Origin: Mytilus californianus
Taxonomy: Eukaryota; Mollusca; Bivalvia; Mytilida; Mytilidae
DNA length: 64,000 bases
Assembly (NCBI RefSeq): GCF_021869535.1
Contig: NW_026262734.1
Span: forward strand, 98,461,285 to 98,525,284
Direction: 5' to 3'
Below, in pieces: positions 12,167-24,187 of this stretch; the stretch's first letter is position 1; the number at the start of each line of letters is the position of its first letter. The notes under the pieces were generated by a model that ran no database searches, was not told where the DNA came from, and saw nothing but the letters and a program-made list of their open reading frames with translations. The translations under genes were made by a program, and so were the position numbers.

Positions 12167-14571
12167 CAGAATCTCTATTTAAAATGAAACTTAATAAAGC
12201 CCCAGGTATTGATGGGTTAAGTGTAGAGTTTTACAAGATATTCTTGGAAGATTTGAAAGAATTTGCTGTTAATACATTCAATTTCTCATTTGAAAAAGAG
12301 GAGTTAACTAATTCACAAAAAATAGGAGTTATTTCCCTTCTACACAAAAAAAATGACCCTCTCTCTCTAGATAACTATAGGCCAATAACATTATTAAATG
12401 TAGATACAAAGATTGTAGCTCAGTCATTAGCACAAAGAATTAGTAAAATATTACCACAAATTATTCATGGGGATCAAAACGGGTATGTTAAAAATAGATA
12501 TATTGGATATAACATTAGACAAATTCAAGATATCATTGATTTTGCAGAAAAATTCAACATAGAGGGAGCTTTACTTTTCTTAGATTTTTCAAAAGCTTTT
12601 GATTCTTTAGAGTGGGATTTCATGTTTTTAGCTTTACAAAAATTTGGATTCAAAAGTTCAATGTTGAAATGGATTAAAGTTCTATATACTGATATTAAAA
12701 GCTCAGTTATAAACAATGGTTGGATTTCAAAACCTATAAGCATTTTTCGTGGGATTAGGCAAGGGTGCCCATGCAGTGCGATAATTTTTGTAATTGCTGT
12801 TGAAATTTTAGCATGTAGGATCAGACAAGACCACGACCTCAAAGGCTTTGAAATTAAACTTGATGGCAAAACTCACACATTAAAGATTAGTCAACTAGCA
12901 GATGATACAACTCTTTTTCTTAGAACAAAACAAGATATTTCAAAAGCTCTTAATATGATTGAAACATTTATAACATTTTCAGGGTTGAAATTAAACAGAG
13001 CTAAAACTGAGGGTGTTTGGCTTGGGAAACAAAAAAACTGCAAAGATAAACATGGAAATATTAACTGGACAAATATACCTGTTAAAAGCCTAGGTATATA
13101 TTTCGGTCATAATAAAAAAGAGTGTCAAAGATTAAATGCTGAAAAACTTTTAGAAAAATCAGCAAAAATTATTCTTAATTGGAAAAAGAGAAACTTAACA
13201 ATGATAGGAAAGATCACAGTTACTAAATCATTAATTATTCCTAATATTACATTTTTAACATCTGTCTCGACCATAGATAAAGAGTATTTAAACCAGTTTA
13301 AAAAAATGATATATGAATTTTTATGGAATAACAAAACAGAAAAGGTTAAACGTTCTGTACTAAGTTATGACAAATTAAATGGGGGATTAAAAATGATTAA
13401 TTTAGAGAAATACATAGAAACAATAAAAAAAAGGTTGGATTAAAAGATTAAATGCAGAGCAATTTTTAAACTGGACTGTAATACCAAAATTTTATTTAAA
13501 CAAATTCGGAAACAATCTTCTTATATTGCAAATGAATCTGGATAGTGTAAATTCAATACCAGATATAAAAAAAAACTACCAGAGTTTTATCTTGATATGA
13601 TCAAAGTTTGGATCAAGAATAAAAATAATAATAAAAATAATAAATACCCAAAAAACTACAGACTAATCCGCGAACAAGTTATTTGGGGACATCAGTGGAC
13701 AAAATTTCAGGAAAAAACATTATTATTCCAAAACTGGATAGATAGCAACATAATATACATAAATGATATCATTGATGAATCTGGAAATATAACAGAAAGA
13801 TTTATTAGACAAAAGCTTAATAAAAAGACAAACTGGATTACTGAATTTTTAAAATAAAAAAAAGCTATACCAAAAGAATGGGTTAATATATTAGCTGAAA
13901 ACTGTTCAAGAACCACTAATGTACTAACAGATAATGTTTTGTATATTTATGACAAAGATAACTTGAAACAAAATATAAATAAATTAGAAACAAGTAAAAT
14001 TTACAAAATATTATTAGAACAAGATAAAGAAATACCAATTGGCTTTTACAAATGGAAGAGACTACTAAATTTTGAGAACATAGAAAATAAAGCTCAAAAT
14101 ATACTAAAATTTGTTCATAATTATTTGAAAGAAAATAAATTAAAAATGTTCAGATGGAAACTCTTACATTTTATTCTTCCAAACAAAGTTTTATTAAAAC
14201 AATGGAAAATATCCCCAAACTCAGACTGTAATCACTGTAATATTACAGAAGATTATGAACACTTTGTTATCACATGCCACTTTCTTGATAAATTTTGGAA
14301 AGAAATATTTAATCTGTTAGAAAAAGTTAAACTTGGAAAACACATTTTAACACTACAAAATTTGATTTGGGGTTACAAAATAAGTGATATAGAATACTAT
14401 GATATTAATTTTTTTCTTACAGTGATTATGTTTTCAATTCACAAAATACACTATCTGTCAGAGTTTAGAAAAAAGAATATTAATGTATTTTCTGTTTTTA
14501 AAACTGAGCTTAGAAATAGGCTCATTCTACAAAACAAATTTTTTAACCATGAATTAGAAAAGGTATATTAG
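12167..14571 (+). pseudogene. Decayed LINE ORF2: reverse transcriptase and C-terminal domain
   Basis: The longest frame (12184-13443, 419 codons) shows the RT motifs in order. KLNKAPGIDG is at residues 2-11, NYRPITLLN at 64-72, LFLDFSKAFDS at 131-141 (first catalytic Asp), IRQGCPCSA at 191-199, and LADDTTLF at 238-245 (the catalytic ADD; most families have Y or F before it). KSLGIYFG follows. The frame then shifts at the A8 run near 13425-13432, continues in another frame with WIKRLNAEQF, and returns to the first frame at the A-run near 13567-13575. An in-frame TAA at 13855-13857 interrupts it, and the rest runs 13858-14571. That part contains a C-x2-C-x7-H-x4-C knuckle near 14227, as in the C-terminal domain of LINE ORF2. 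With two compensating frameshifts, one nonsense codon and no endonuclease, it is not functional. Codons 5' of the first ATG (SESLFK) also fit the family, so that ATG is not a true start. Confidence 0.93.
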
Positions 14572-15169
14572 AAAAAACATTTAGGTGTATTTGAATTGTA
14601 TGAACTGATAACGTGGTTAGTAATGTTATCTTTGTGTATTAATTAATTTATTATCTAATTTTGTATTTATATAATTATGATGCATGATAGACATTGCAAT
14701 ATTTATATAATCTGGTACGATGTATATACATTACAAAAAAACACAGCACAGTTGTTTTTCGATTACCGTATGACTATTAATCTTTCTAATTATAACTGTC
14801 TTACCTGAATAATGATGTAGAAAAAGCTAATTACAATCTTTTTCGATATTGATTAAAATAAACCGTTATCCGGAAACACATGGAAACTGATAATAGGTTA
14901 TAAATCATCCCAAACTCGGATGAACTATGACATTCCGAAAATAACGCCAGATGATATAAATACTCTATTAAAATATAATAGCATTATTTATCTATTGATG
15001 TTATATTAATATTTGTAAACGACTAACAATATGCAGTTTATCTACCTGAAGAATCCCTGAACTTCTGGTACTAATGAAACAGGGACCTTCACTGAGATAG
15101 CTGTGTCAGTGGAGTAATTGTTAACAGCGTGTGCAATACTGTTGTTGAATAAAAAAAAAAGAAAAAAAA

Positions 15170-15185
15170 AAGATATTACATTATT
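15170..15185 (+). repeat. Target-site duplication, right copy
   Basis: Second copy of the 16-mer, directly after the A-rich 3' tail of the retrotransposon. Confidence 0.8.
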
Positions 15186-16679
15186 TAAACACGAATCATA
15201 TAGATTTCCGCTAAAACCAAAGTCTTGACTTGTACAGGGTACAATTGCCTGACATTTTTTAAAGATAGGTTTTCCATGATGAAATTTACTTCGTCATATC
15301 AATTTTATGACTTATATTACATTCGATCTTGTTTCAGTGTATTTACAAATGAAATGTGTGCAACATATATGTTATATGCAATTATTGCAATTTTTTTTTT
15401 ACTTATTTGATCATGATTAAAAAAAAATACGATTTCTGTCAAATTACAGATGAAAGCTGTAAAATTTTAGGATAAAATAGGCGGTAAATAAGATATCGAA
15501 TGAGTGATAGTTCGATAACTTATTTTAATTTTGCGTATTTAAAAACAACACAATCAAATGACAATGGCAGCTTTGTTGTAAGACAATTTATAAATCATAA
15601 AGATCGAAATGATAATTATTTGTGCTTTATTATATTGATGGATATTGATACGAGCTGTGGTCTTCTGTTGATCTTTTCGGACCAGGTCTTTCTGTAAAAG
15701 TTGATAATTGTTACACTTAACTGCTGATAAACCCCGTTGATCGGAGGAAGGGCGACACCTCGTCAATGGAATAATATTATCTATCGATTTTGTTTGATTT
15801 CATTGTGATCGTTTGTGTGTAATATTTCAACTTTCTTTCGCACAAACAAGAAAGTTTTTGCAGAGAACGCTTCATGAAGCACACGGAGTTAAACATTTCC
15901 TGACTGGACTTAACGGATAAGGAAAACAAATACCACAAATATTCGTCAATAGATTTACATTTCTATATGTGTGCAAAATAGCCGATTCTTTTTTTAGAAA
16001 AAAAAGCGCTCAAGATGTGTTTTGGGCCAAATTTTATGTGGCAACCAATCTTCCGATGAAAAAATATTTCTAGACTATTTCCGAAACTTGGACTTTTTAT
16101 AAAAACGTGATAAACCGCTCGATAACCTTTGGAAAGCTACCGAGTTTTAATTTTATACTGAGGTTGCATAATTAGTATTGTTTATAGGCTTTGTATATTT
16201 GTATTATTTCTTTTAGTAACACATAATACATATTGTAGTAAATATCTCTTTTTCTAAAAGTACATTCTTTGTTTTATGAACAGAAAAAATTATGGCTTGT
16301 GCATTTCCAGAAGTTTCAAAGAGAAACTCAAAAAGGAAAATATCGTTTTATGAAATGTGAATTAACCATCATAACTGAATAACTGTGTATCGGAAACGTC
16401 CCGAGAATAGAAGATTTTGATGGATAAAAAAATTCATGCAGTACTTACATCAAACAGTGAAGAGATGATCAAGAACAGATTTTATAGAATCAAAACAGAT
16501 TTTTTTAAAACGAAATTATCAAAATATAATAAATGATATTACCAAAATGCCAAACCCACTCCCAAAAGCAGCTATATTTGTCCTATCATAGCTTGACTAG
16601 TAAAGCTATGGAAATATTTATTCAAATAATCTGCACCTTTCAAATATATCAGCAAATTAAAAACAAATATTACTATTTT
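15186..16679. other. AT-rich DNA, nothing identified
   Basis: Short open frames (15225-15410, 15500-15697) have no recognisable domain or splice context. Confidence 0.4.
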
Positions 16680-16855
16680 CCATACATTTCTAGCTGTCTG
16701 TTATATCTTTCTTTATCATACCTTTGCATATATATTCAAAGTTCCATATGCCAATATATTTACACATGCATTTCTAGCTGTCTGAAATATATTTCTTTAT
16801 CATATATTTGCATATATATTAAAAGTTACATATGTCCAATATATTTACACATGTC
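16680..16855 (+). repeat. Two tandem 84-bp units
   Basis: CATTTCTAGCTGTCTG begins at 16685 and again at 16769. Each is followed by a TTTCTTTATCATA word, TTTGCATATATATT, and CAATATATTTACACATG. The open frame across it (16533-16865) is repeat translation. Confidence 0.85.
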
Positions 16856-16859
16856 ATTG

Positions 16860-18360
16860 ATATGATCATTTGATCAAATTTCTCAATTAAGCAAATTGTC
16901 TGCAAATCTATGTATTTACCATACATTTAGAAATGTGTTCAAAGGCTTTTGAAATGTTCTTATTTGACATACATTTCAGCCGACTATAACGACTAACAAA
17001 AATATTCCTTTACAATTCATTTGACATGTCTCGGCAGACAAACGAAAATGATGCTTTACATCCCCTATAAAGTTCTCGTTTTAAATTGGTTTACATACAA
17101 GGCAAATGTAGATGCTTCTTACACTTTATAACCCCTTTTCAGTTATTTGAATGATGATGCTTTGCTACCTAAATAAAGAAACACATTTGCGGATAAGTTT
17201 ACACCATAGAAAAATACATGACAAAGATTTCCATTTGCAGAGGTATACAAATACATAAACTTGCGAAAGTTTTGAGATGGTCATAAATATATGTTAATTC
17301 TAAACTTTTAAAAGGTTTGATAAGGTGTTAATATATTTTATAAACCGCGGTCTCTCATGACCGCCCATAGGAGGATAGGGTACAAGAAATGTTGATATTT
17401 ACTACATGTAAAGACAAGATAAACTTTATGCATCGGTTTCTAATTATATGTAAATGTCGGTCTCTGAATACATTTACATAACATTTGCATACCTCTTTAA
17501 ATCCGAGATTTCGTGTAGTGTGGAGCTCTCTGTCTGCTATCAGAATATCAAATTAATGCCTGGGAATATAGGTCAACTCATCGTTCTGGCTACTTCACAA
17601 GACTTATTAGTGCATGCATCTACAATAAAAACGCTTTGACAGAAATTACATTAAAAACAAAACACATTCCTTTAAAGATTAAAAACGACAATCTCTCGTT
17701 TTGTCAACTACACTATTTTTATCTTTACATGCATCTGCAATGAAAACATTTGGAAAGATATCAATAAAATATGAATTTAATTGGATTCAGAATTCTTTTT
17801 GGGGGGATTTAACAAACAATATTTCGATAATAAATACATATACAAATATTTTCATGTGTTCAGATCTTAGCCTTCATCAAATCTTGTTTCTTGAATACCA
17901 TTTTTGTTCCTTTCGTCATAAAGTATTTATATCTGACATTGTTTTCATATTAAATCAAAATTGCACAATCGGAACTAGGACATAATCGGTTCAATTGAAG
18001 ACCAAACTAGTAGGTCAAGGTAAATAGTTCAAACTGAAATCAATTGAACTTTTATTGTAAATATAAAGCTGCTCAACACAAACTAATAACAACGGCAAAT
18101 ATTGAAAAGATTTTATCTATACGATTAAATCATTGACCTTTTAAAGTAATAAATGGACTGGTTAGCATGACACAACATATTCTCATAGAAATATAGAAAC
18201 TGACAATGACTAACTGAATCCTAAATAACATGGAATTGAGGATATTAATTCAAAAAGTGACTAAATAGTCTATTACGAATTGTCAGATAAGATTACAATA
18301 ATTATTCAACCTAGACAACAACTCCTGTAAATTAGAAAAAACTCTTCAGAATAAGTAAAA
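16860..18360. other. AT-rich DNA with one isolated satellite core
   Basis: No gene is supported. At 17338-17357 lies TTATAAACCGCGGTCTCTCA, the reverse complement of a core word of the 0.5-2.3-kb satellite. The flanks here are not clearly satellite, so this may be an old inverted relic or chance. Confidence 0.4.
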
Positions 18361-18364
18361 CTGT

Positions 18365-18800
18365 CACAAATAAGACATACAGATTTAAAAAAAAACGTGT
18401 CTCTGTCATATTCATTCAAGATTTAAGATAGAGGATTGTACATTATTGCTTACTTTTACAAAATTGGAAGTAGAATGTATCTTAACAGATCAACATTTTA
18501 TTTTACACTAAAATAATCAAGCAGGGTAAAATATCATATATCGCGACAATTGATACATTTGTGTTAGGTAACAGTCTAGACGATGTAATAAATTTTTCAT
18601 CACTTGGTAGTTGCAGTATAATTTGATAATGGGTGATATTAGTTAAATAGTTTGTACTGAAGGTTTCAATTAGACATACGAAGGACTTTCCGAATATATT
18701 ACTTTAAAAACTAACGACGTTTCTGAGTCCTACACCCTTTACTCCTTGATATAAAAAGGAGGGTGACTGGGGGAATAGCGAAATTACATTCAATGCATAC
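18365..18800 (+). repeat. Paralogous segment, copy 1 (partner 63400-63830)
   Basis: Shared ordered words include GTAGAATGTATCTTAACAGA, ATCATATATCGCGACAATTG, TAGGTAACAGTCTAG, GTTGCAGTATAATTTGATAA and ACGACGTTTCTGA. Similarity runs about 430 bp in direct orientation. Each copy lies near a TRIM-like relic, so this is best read as part of a duplicated gene-bearing block. No coding frame is conserved. Confidence 0.88.
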
Positions 18801-18824
18801 TGTACAATTTTATTTCATAATCTT

Positions 18825-19130
18825 TTTTTCTTGAGTGATGTTTGTTTTTCGTTTTGCTGCTGAAAAAATCAAAGTAATGTATTTATTTTTTTGTAAATAC
18901 TTGAATCATAACTAAATACTCATGGAAATATCTCAGAGTGCTAATATTCCGGCTGTTTATGCAGGTTTGCACTAATTCCGAAAGTTTGAAGCTTAATACA
19001 AATATGACAGACAAAATTCAAAACTATAAAAAACTCTCAGATTTGTCAATTGTGAACTTATGAGATATAGAACCAATCATTCGGGCCTATTCATAAAGAA
19101 CATACTAGAAAGTAGTATATATGTTAAACA
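18825..19130 (+). repeat. Diverged copy of the foldback-element arm
   Basis: The order TTTTTCGTTTTGCTGCT, ACTTGAATCATAACTAAAT, ATYTCAGAG, TTATGCAG, AAAATTCAAAAYTA, AAGAACATAC matches the right arm of the 42.5-46.2-kb foldback (45855-46105), and the left arm in reverse complement. The minisatellite part of the arm is absent. It shows that the foldback belongs to a dispersed family. Confidence 0.75.
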
Positions 19131-19556
19131 AAATTGTTCCTATGCATAGCTGTACCTGTGGCGATATGTGAAATATTTGGGTAATTTTTAGTACCAAATG
19201 AAGGACTTGGAATCACTGTACAACCCTTGTTGAAAGATTTTTTTCAATAATAAAAAAAACATATGAAATTATTATTGAAGGGAACATTCCCCCAGTTGTT
19301 CAGATCAGAAGTACCAATGTTTGTGCTAATAATCTTCCGGAAATCAGTGCGCTATAATATGCAATCAAAGGTCCGTTAAATTTTTCAGCACAAATCAGGA
19401 TAATGTATAGGTTTGACATGAAGTGACTGCCACTTTATTTGAACTTATTACACAGAAAATAGAAGTCTTTATGATTAGAAATTAAGAATTCAACACAAAA
19501 AAGCATGGGGCTATGAACATGATGAATTAGTGGTTTAATTATTGAAAGGCATGTGA
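19076..19556 (+). repeat. Direct repeat, copy 1 (partner 20266-20695)
   Basis: Shared words at an offset of about 1.14 kb: AAAATWGTTCCTAYGCA, CACTGTACAA, GTTGTTCAGATCAGAAGTAC, GACTGCCACTTTATTTGAAC. It begins where the foldback-arm relic ends, so it may be the rest of that element. It is non-coding; the minus open frame 19587-19826 has no recognisable domain. Confidence 0.82.
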
Positions 19557-20265
19557 AATTGAATTACAAAAATCATACCCTTGAAATCAATGAAACATGT
19601 AGATTATGACTTGTTTATAGCTAAATTTAGTTTTTGTTGAAATATCTAATGATTTTTCATGTCTCATTTTGTTAATTAGTATCATATCATTTTTTTTAAG
19701 GAAATTGATATATACATGTACTATTGAACTATTATAGAAATACCAAAATCTCCTTTGGAATGCAATTTCATCTGCTTTAGCTAGTAGGCTAGCTAGGAGA
19801 TACATACAATGCTCATGTTGATCCATATTTTTACATAAAACTATGGTTTAATACCAAAACACATTCATTTTCCAACATGTAGAAAATGTGGTGACAATTA
19901 TCAATTATTCTTTATGTATGGACAACTATATTTATACTAAATGAGCAATCTCTGATGAAATAAGACATATAGGTTAGAACATTGTGTATTAGTAGAAATT
20001 AAAACAAATTGAAATAAGAACTAGTTATAATTGCCACTCGTGAAATTGAAAAGGTCTCATAATGGTTACTATTGGTATCCAGTTAGAGTTTTCTTTGTAA
20101 GGCATATGTTCATACCAGTCCAATTTGAGCTGGAATTCAGTGATAAAGTGTTTCACAAAAAGCAAGCTTGATGGTTTTTTCTTTGCCAGAAATAGATCAT
20201 AGAAGGAAATAAAGTAAAGCAGAGGTCAATATATCAAGTATGGGGCTGTTGTAAGTATAGAACCA

Positions 20266-20695
20266 CTAATTTGGGCACGGTTAGAAAGTATATACAAGAA
20301 AGAATTACTTATTTTAAACAAAATAGTTCCTACGCACAGCTGTAACTTTGCCTCTTAGTTTAATATTTTGAAAATTTTGGTATCAGAGGACTTGGTATCA
20401 CTGTACAATCATTGTTGAAAGTTTATAATCATGTTGTTCAGATCAGAAGTACTAGTTTTTGTACGCATGACTTCCGGGAACCAGTGCGTTCTAATATGCA
20501 ATACGAGGTATGTTGAATTTTTCAACACATATCAAGTTAGGTATAGCTTTGCCATGAAATGACTGCCACTTTATTTGAACTTAAGATAAAGAAACCATTA
20601 AATGCTTTTAAAATGAAACTTCATAATTTAACAGAGAAGGCATGGGACTATGAATTTGTGGTTTTTTTTTTCTCATTTAGTTGAAAGTATGCCTT
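20266..20695 (+). repeat. Direct repeat, copy 2 (partner 19076-19556)
   Basis: Ordered match to the 19-kb copy, with the 3' end at GGCATGGGACTATGAA (GGGGCTATGAA in copy 1). It is more diverged than the 2.6-kb duplication. Confidence 0.82.
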
Positions 20696-20858
20696 GCCAA
20701 ACTGAGTAAAATAGTATCTTAGAAAAAAAGTAGGTCAATCCGATTTACTTATTAAATTTCCTTATGAATATGAAGTTTAACATTCGCAGTCAAATCTCAG
20801 TTACTACTTTTATTTTACTGTAATCGTAGAACAGACATCTTGGAACTTTTGAGTTGGA

Positions 20859-21090
20859 GTTTTTAAAACAATCATGCCATATTAATGCAGTTCACAATAA
20901 CTTAAACTTTCAAATTCGTTTACTTATATCAAGTTAAATTTCTATATTTAAATTTTCAGAAACTTGGTAAAAAAGTTTTTAAAACACTCATACCATATAA
21001 ATGCAGTTAACATTAACTTAAACTTTCTAATTCTTTAACTTATATCAAGTTAAGTTTCTGTTTTCAAATTTTCAGACACTTGGTTAACAA
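20859..21090 (+). repeat. Two tandem 116-bp units
   Basis: Starting at 20859 and 20975: GTTTTTAAAACA, then an ATACCATAT-like word, AATGCAGTT, ATAACTTAAACTTTC, TTATATCAAGTTAA, TTTTCAGAMACTTGGT. It lies about 400 bp upstream of TRIM-like relic 1. Confidence 0.85.
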
Positions 21091-21491
21091 AAATCCCAAA
21101 ACTATTGGTAAGACTCCATTTGGTAAAAGCAGCATCTTTGAAAACTAAAAACACATAATGGTTCACTGAATTAAATTGGATTCAAATTCATAATGCTATG
21201 TGACCCATTTGGTCACATACTATGTTGTGATCTATTGTTGAAATGCGATCCCACTGAAAAATGTGCTGAAGTAAAACTCAATTGTTTTTCTTCTTTAGCT
21301 AAATAGAATATCAAGAGTTTTCAATTTGGGATCTTGAAATACCGCTTTTCCATAATACTTGATATAAAACTGATTAACATTTCGAAATTATTTAAACGCG
21401 ACATAAGGGACATTTAATGATTTTGTATTTTAAGATTAAGAAAGTATTTTATTGTGTAAAAATAACGTAAATAACAAATAAGTTTTTTATT

Positions 21492-21494
21492 CAG
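21492..21494 (+). promoter_or_regulatory. Probable 3' splice acceptor before the TRIM-like start (relic 1)
   Basis: TTTTTTATTCAG stands ten bases before ATG (21504). Relic 3 has TATGTTTCAG at the matching place before its ATG at 60043. Acceptors retained in both copies suggest an ancestral gene with a non-coding first exon and a single coding exon, duplicated as DNA rather than retrocopied. Confidence 0.55.
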
Positions 21495-21503
21495 ACTACT
21501 AAA

Positions 21504-22308
21504 ATGGCTACAGCGAATTTTTGTGATCCCTGCACTGAGACCAATTTATCAGTATCAGCAACACAGTATTATTCCGACTGTGAAGAACAGCTTTGCCAAG
21601 ACTGTGCTGAGTCACATACCCGTTTCAAAGCATTCAAATCTCATCATGTTATCGATTTGTCATCTGTCGATTCAAATATCCCTGTATCAGCAAAATAATC
21701 TGCAATTTGCATCCAGATATGTTTTTGGATTATTACTGCACAGATCATGAGATCGTTTGCTGTAAAGCTTGCATCCCTAAAGACCACAGGAAATGTGAAA
21801 ACGTTCTGCCATTGGAACATGCCTCGAAAGATGTCAAAAAGTCTGCACTATGTACCGACGTTATGCAGGACATAAACCAGCTTATTACAACATTGAATAA
21901 TTTACACGATAACAGAAAGTCAAACTTACAACGACTTTCTAAAACTAAATCGGTAATTACCAAACAAATCATTGAAGTCAAATCCCGATTATTGAATCAA
22001 ATAGATAATCTAGAACATAATCTTTATGCCAAGCTGTCATCTCTTTATCGTAAACACGAGATTGAAATCAATGAAAAAAAGAAGAAATATCACAAGTTTT
22101 GGACAACTTAAAAGCAAACGAGAACGATATGGATTTTAGATTGAACTCTAGTATACAGTTTGGACGTTTCAGGAGTAGCAGGAGTATTGCGCGATAGACA
22201 GGGTGATATCTATAACGGTGGGTACTATGACAGCAACATACAGCGAATGTCACCAGATGGGAACAACTTTGGAGAAATGCTTAACAAAGACAATGGTATT
22301 CAACTTCC
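21504..22308 (+). pseudogene. TRIM-like (double B-box, coiled-coil, propeller) relic 1
   Basis: The frame from 21504 opens MATANFCDPC and forms a first B-box-type zinc finger (C-x2-C, then CEEQLCQDC, H, H). A one-base loss relative to relic 3 near 21685-21692 causes a TAA. The next frame (21707-22111) carries the second B-box (YYCTDHE, CCKACIPKDH, LEHAS) and a helical coiled-coil region. A second frame change near 22080 leads to ISQVLDNLKANEN. Homology then jumps, near 22137-22150, to the far end of the propeller (LDVSGVAGV, GDIYNGGYYDSNI, LNKDNGIQLP). Compared with relic 3 about 760 bp are missing. The last exon stops at about 22308, where retroelement sequence begins. Family members are single-coding-exon proteins thought to act in innate immunity or ubiquitin biology. 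This copy lacks a RING and cannot make a full protein. Confidence 0.9.
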
Positions 22309-23640
22309 TGATTAAAAACGGTATTTCACATCCTAAATTTTACGGTAATATTGTACTTAAAGCGCGGAAATCACTATGTGATCCGTGTAAACTCATCGAA
22401 CCTTTAAACAAACTTATTAGTAAAGGTTATCTTACCAATGTTGTATTTAGATCTTTGAATATAGTTTACATTGGCACTAATATCGATTTTGTCATCAGCA
22501 AATCAAGACATAACTAAATTTGTATTCTTTTCAAACGGGATGTATAAAGACACACCCACTTTTTGATCTATAAAGAGGTTAAACTCCTAACTATCCTACT
22601 GCCTGTCGATACATTTATTTTGGGCATTGCACATGTCATGTCTTCTTTGACTGTCCATGACGTTAAAATACTAAATCCCTAGGATGTGTTTTAGTTGATT
22701 TTAGTCTCTGATGCATGATTTTTTCTTATTAATTGTTTTTGGCTTTTAACTAGCTGTCAGTAACTGCAAGTACTCTCAAATCGTACTTTCTTGTTTATTT
22801 GACCTGTTGATACTAATTGTAATGCTTTTTTGTTATTTTATGTTATTCAGGGTTATATCTGGTCTATATACGAGCCTTGATAAGTGTTTGGTATTACTAT
22901 AAATTTTCACCTCGTACTATGAACATCAAAATTATCTATTTTGTAAAAATATTTCCTTTCTCTATTTGAACTGTACACGTATACATTACAACAAAATTAT
23001 TTTCATTTACCTGTGTTTAAAGTAATTGCAAATGGCTGATATTTTTGTTCGAGCATATTGTTTTTCTTAAATTGTTTAAAATTTCATAGCGGTATAACAT
23101 GTTACTTTTATTATTATTCCCTTAATTTATTCATTTTGTATTTACATTGTATCATAGGTCAAATTTATTTGTTCAGTGTATGTTCACTGGTGTTAATATG
23201 TCCTTTGATTGAGTTAAGCCATTTCAGTTGATATTTTATAGTGTGTCTTTCTATGTTGTGATGTTACACTATTGTTTCAGAGAAAGGGTGAAGGTTTGGT
23301 ACCATTAAAACGTTTAAACCCGCTGTAATTGTTTGCCCCTGTCCTAAGTCAGGAATATGATGTTCAGTAGTTGTCGTTTGTTGATGTGGTTCATAAGTGT
23401 TTCTCGTTTCTCGTTTTTTTATATAGATTAGACTGTTGGTTTTCCCGTTTGAATGGTTTTACACTAGTAATTTTTGGGGCCCTTTATAGCTTGCTGTTCG
23501 GTGTGAGCCAAGGCTCCGTGTTGAAGACCGTACTGTGACCTATAATGGTTTACTTTTATAAATTTTGACTTGGACGGAGAGTTGTCTCATTGGCACTCAT
23601 ACCCCCCCCCCCCCCCCCCCCCCCCCCATCTTCTTATATC
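22303..23640 (+). mobile_element. 3' fragment of a retroelement inserted in the TRIM-like relic
   Basis: From about 22305 the frame reads FLIKNGISHPKFYGNIV, then LIEPLNKLISKGY and ends YIGTNIDFVISKS at 22517. It resembles the C-terminal tail of mussel retroelement polymerases as I recall them; Penelope- or DIRS-like is possible but unproven. It continues as a ~1.1-kb 3' region (CCATGACGTTAAAATACTAA, ACTAGCTGTCAGTAACTGCA, GATTGAGTTAAGCCATTTCA, CTCATTGGCACTCATACC). Its last ~290 bp occur inverted at 34860-35145. The 5' part of the element is missing. Confidence 0.72.
23602..23627 (+). repeat. Poly-C tract of 26
   Basis: An uninterrupted C run where other copies of this repeat continue without it (compare 34865 in reverse complement). 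It may be a real expansion or a sequencing artefact. Confidence 0.9.
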
Positions 23641-23754
23641 TATATATACTTTCAAAATTCTGATAAAAGTTCTATACTTATTTTTTCATCTTCTCAATAC
23701 GAAAGTGGTCTTCTTACCGAGATTTTAAATTAAAGCAACACTTGTTTTCTGATG

Positions 23755-24180
23755 TAAAAATCTCATAAAAATGGCAAAGAAATTAAATCCTGGTAAAAAG
23801 GATGAAATTGAGACACAAACAAATCGTATCGGTCAACCAATTCATTATTGTGATAGTTACACTGAAGTTGTATCGTTTTTGGTGGTTTTAACTAATATTT
23901 CTGTTGGTGCAGTTTTTGTGTATGGAGCACACCACTGTTAATGAAGTTAGTTTATTGTGAACATACACGAACATGACATATTATTGAGATCTGTAAAACG
24001 ACAAACAATTGCAAAGAGGGTATGTGACGCTGAAAAATGGAAAATTGACAATTGGGAAGTTGAAATCGACATGTTTGAAAGAAATTCTAGTCTGTAGTCG
24101 TCTAACTGAGTCAATATCGAGGAAAAGATCAACTTTTGAAGCAGTCTTTCTTATTTCGGTTATTTACACAATCTTAATAT
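23755..24180. other. Repeat debris, no gene
   Basis: AAAATCTCATAAAA, then a GGTAAAAARGA word, recurs at 62478-62520. A minus frame (23947-24132) has no recognisable domain. Confidence 0.45.
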
Positions 24181-24187
24181 AGAAATA

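Larger units (their letters stand above)
12151..15185 (+). mobile_element. 5'-truncated L1/Tx1-like non-LTR retrotransposon with TSDs
   Basis: An insertion of about 3.0 kb. The 16-mer AAGATATTACATTATT stands at 12151-12166 and again at 15170-15185, the second copy directly after an A-rich tail (15150-15169, interrupted by one G). Inside is a reverse transcriptase reading frame that begins abruptly at the first conserved RT block; endonuclease and ORF1 are absent. These are hallmarks of target-primed reverse transcription with 5' truncation. The 3' UTR (14572-15149) has no other feature. Clade assignment rests on the RT motifs only. Confidence 0.92.
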
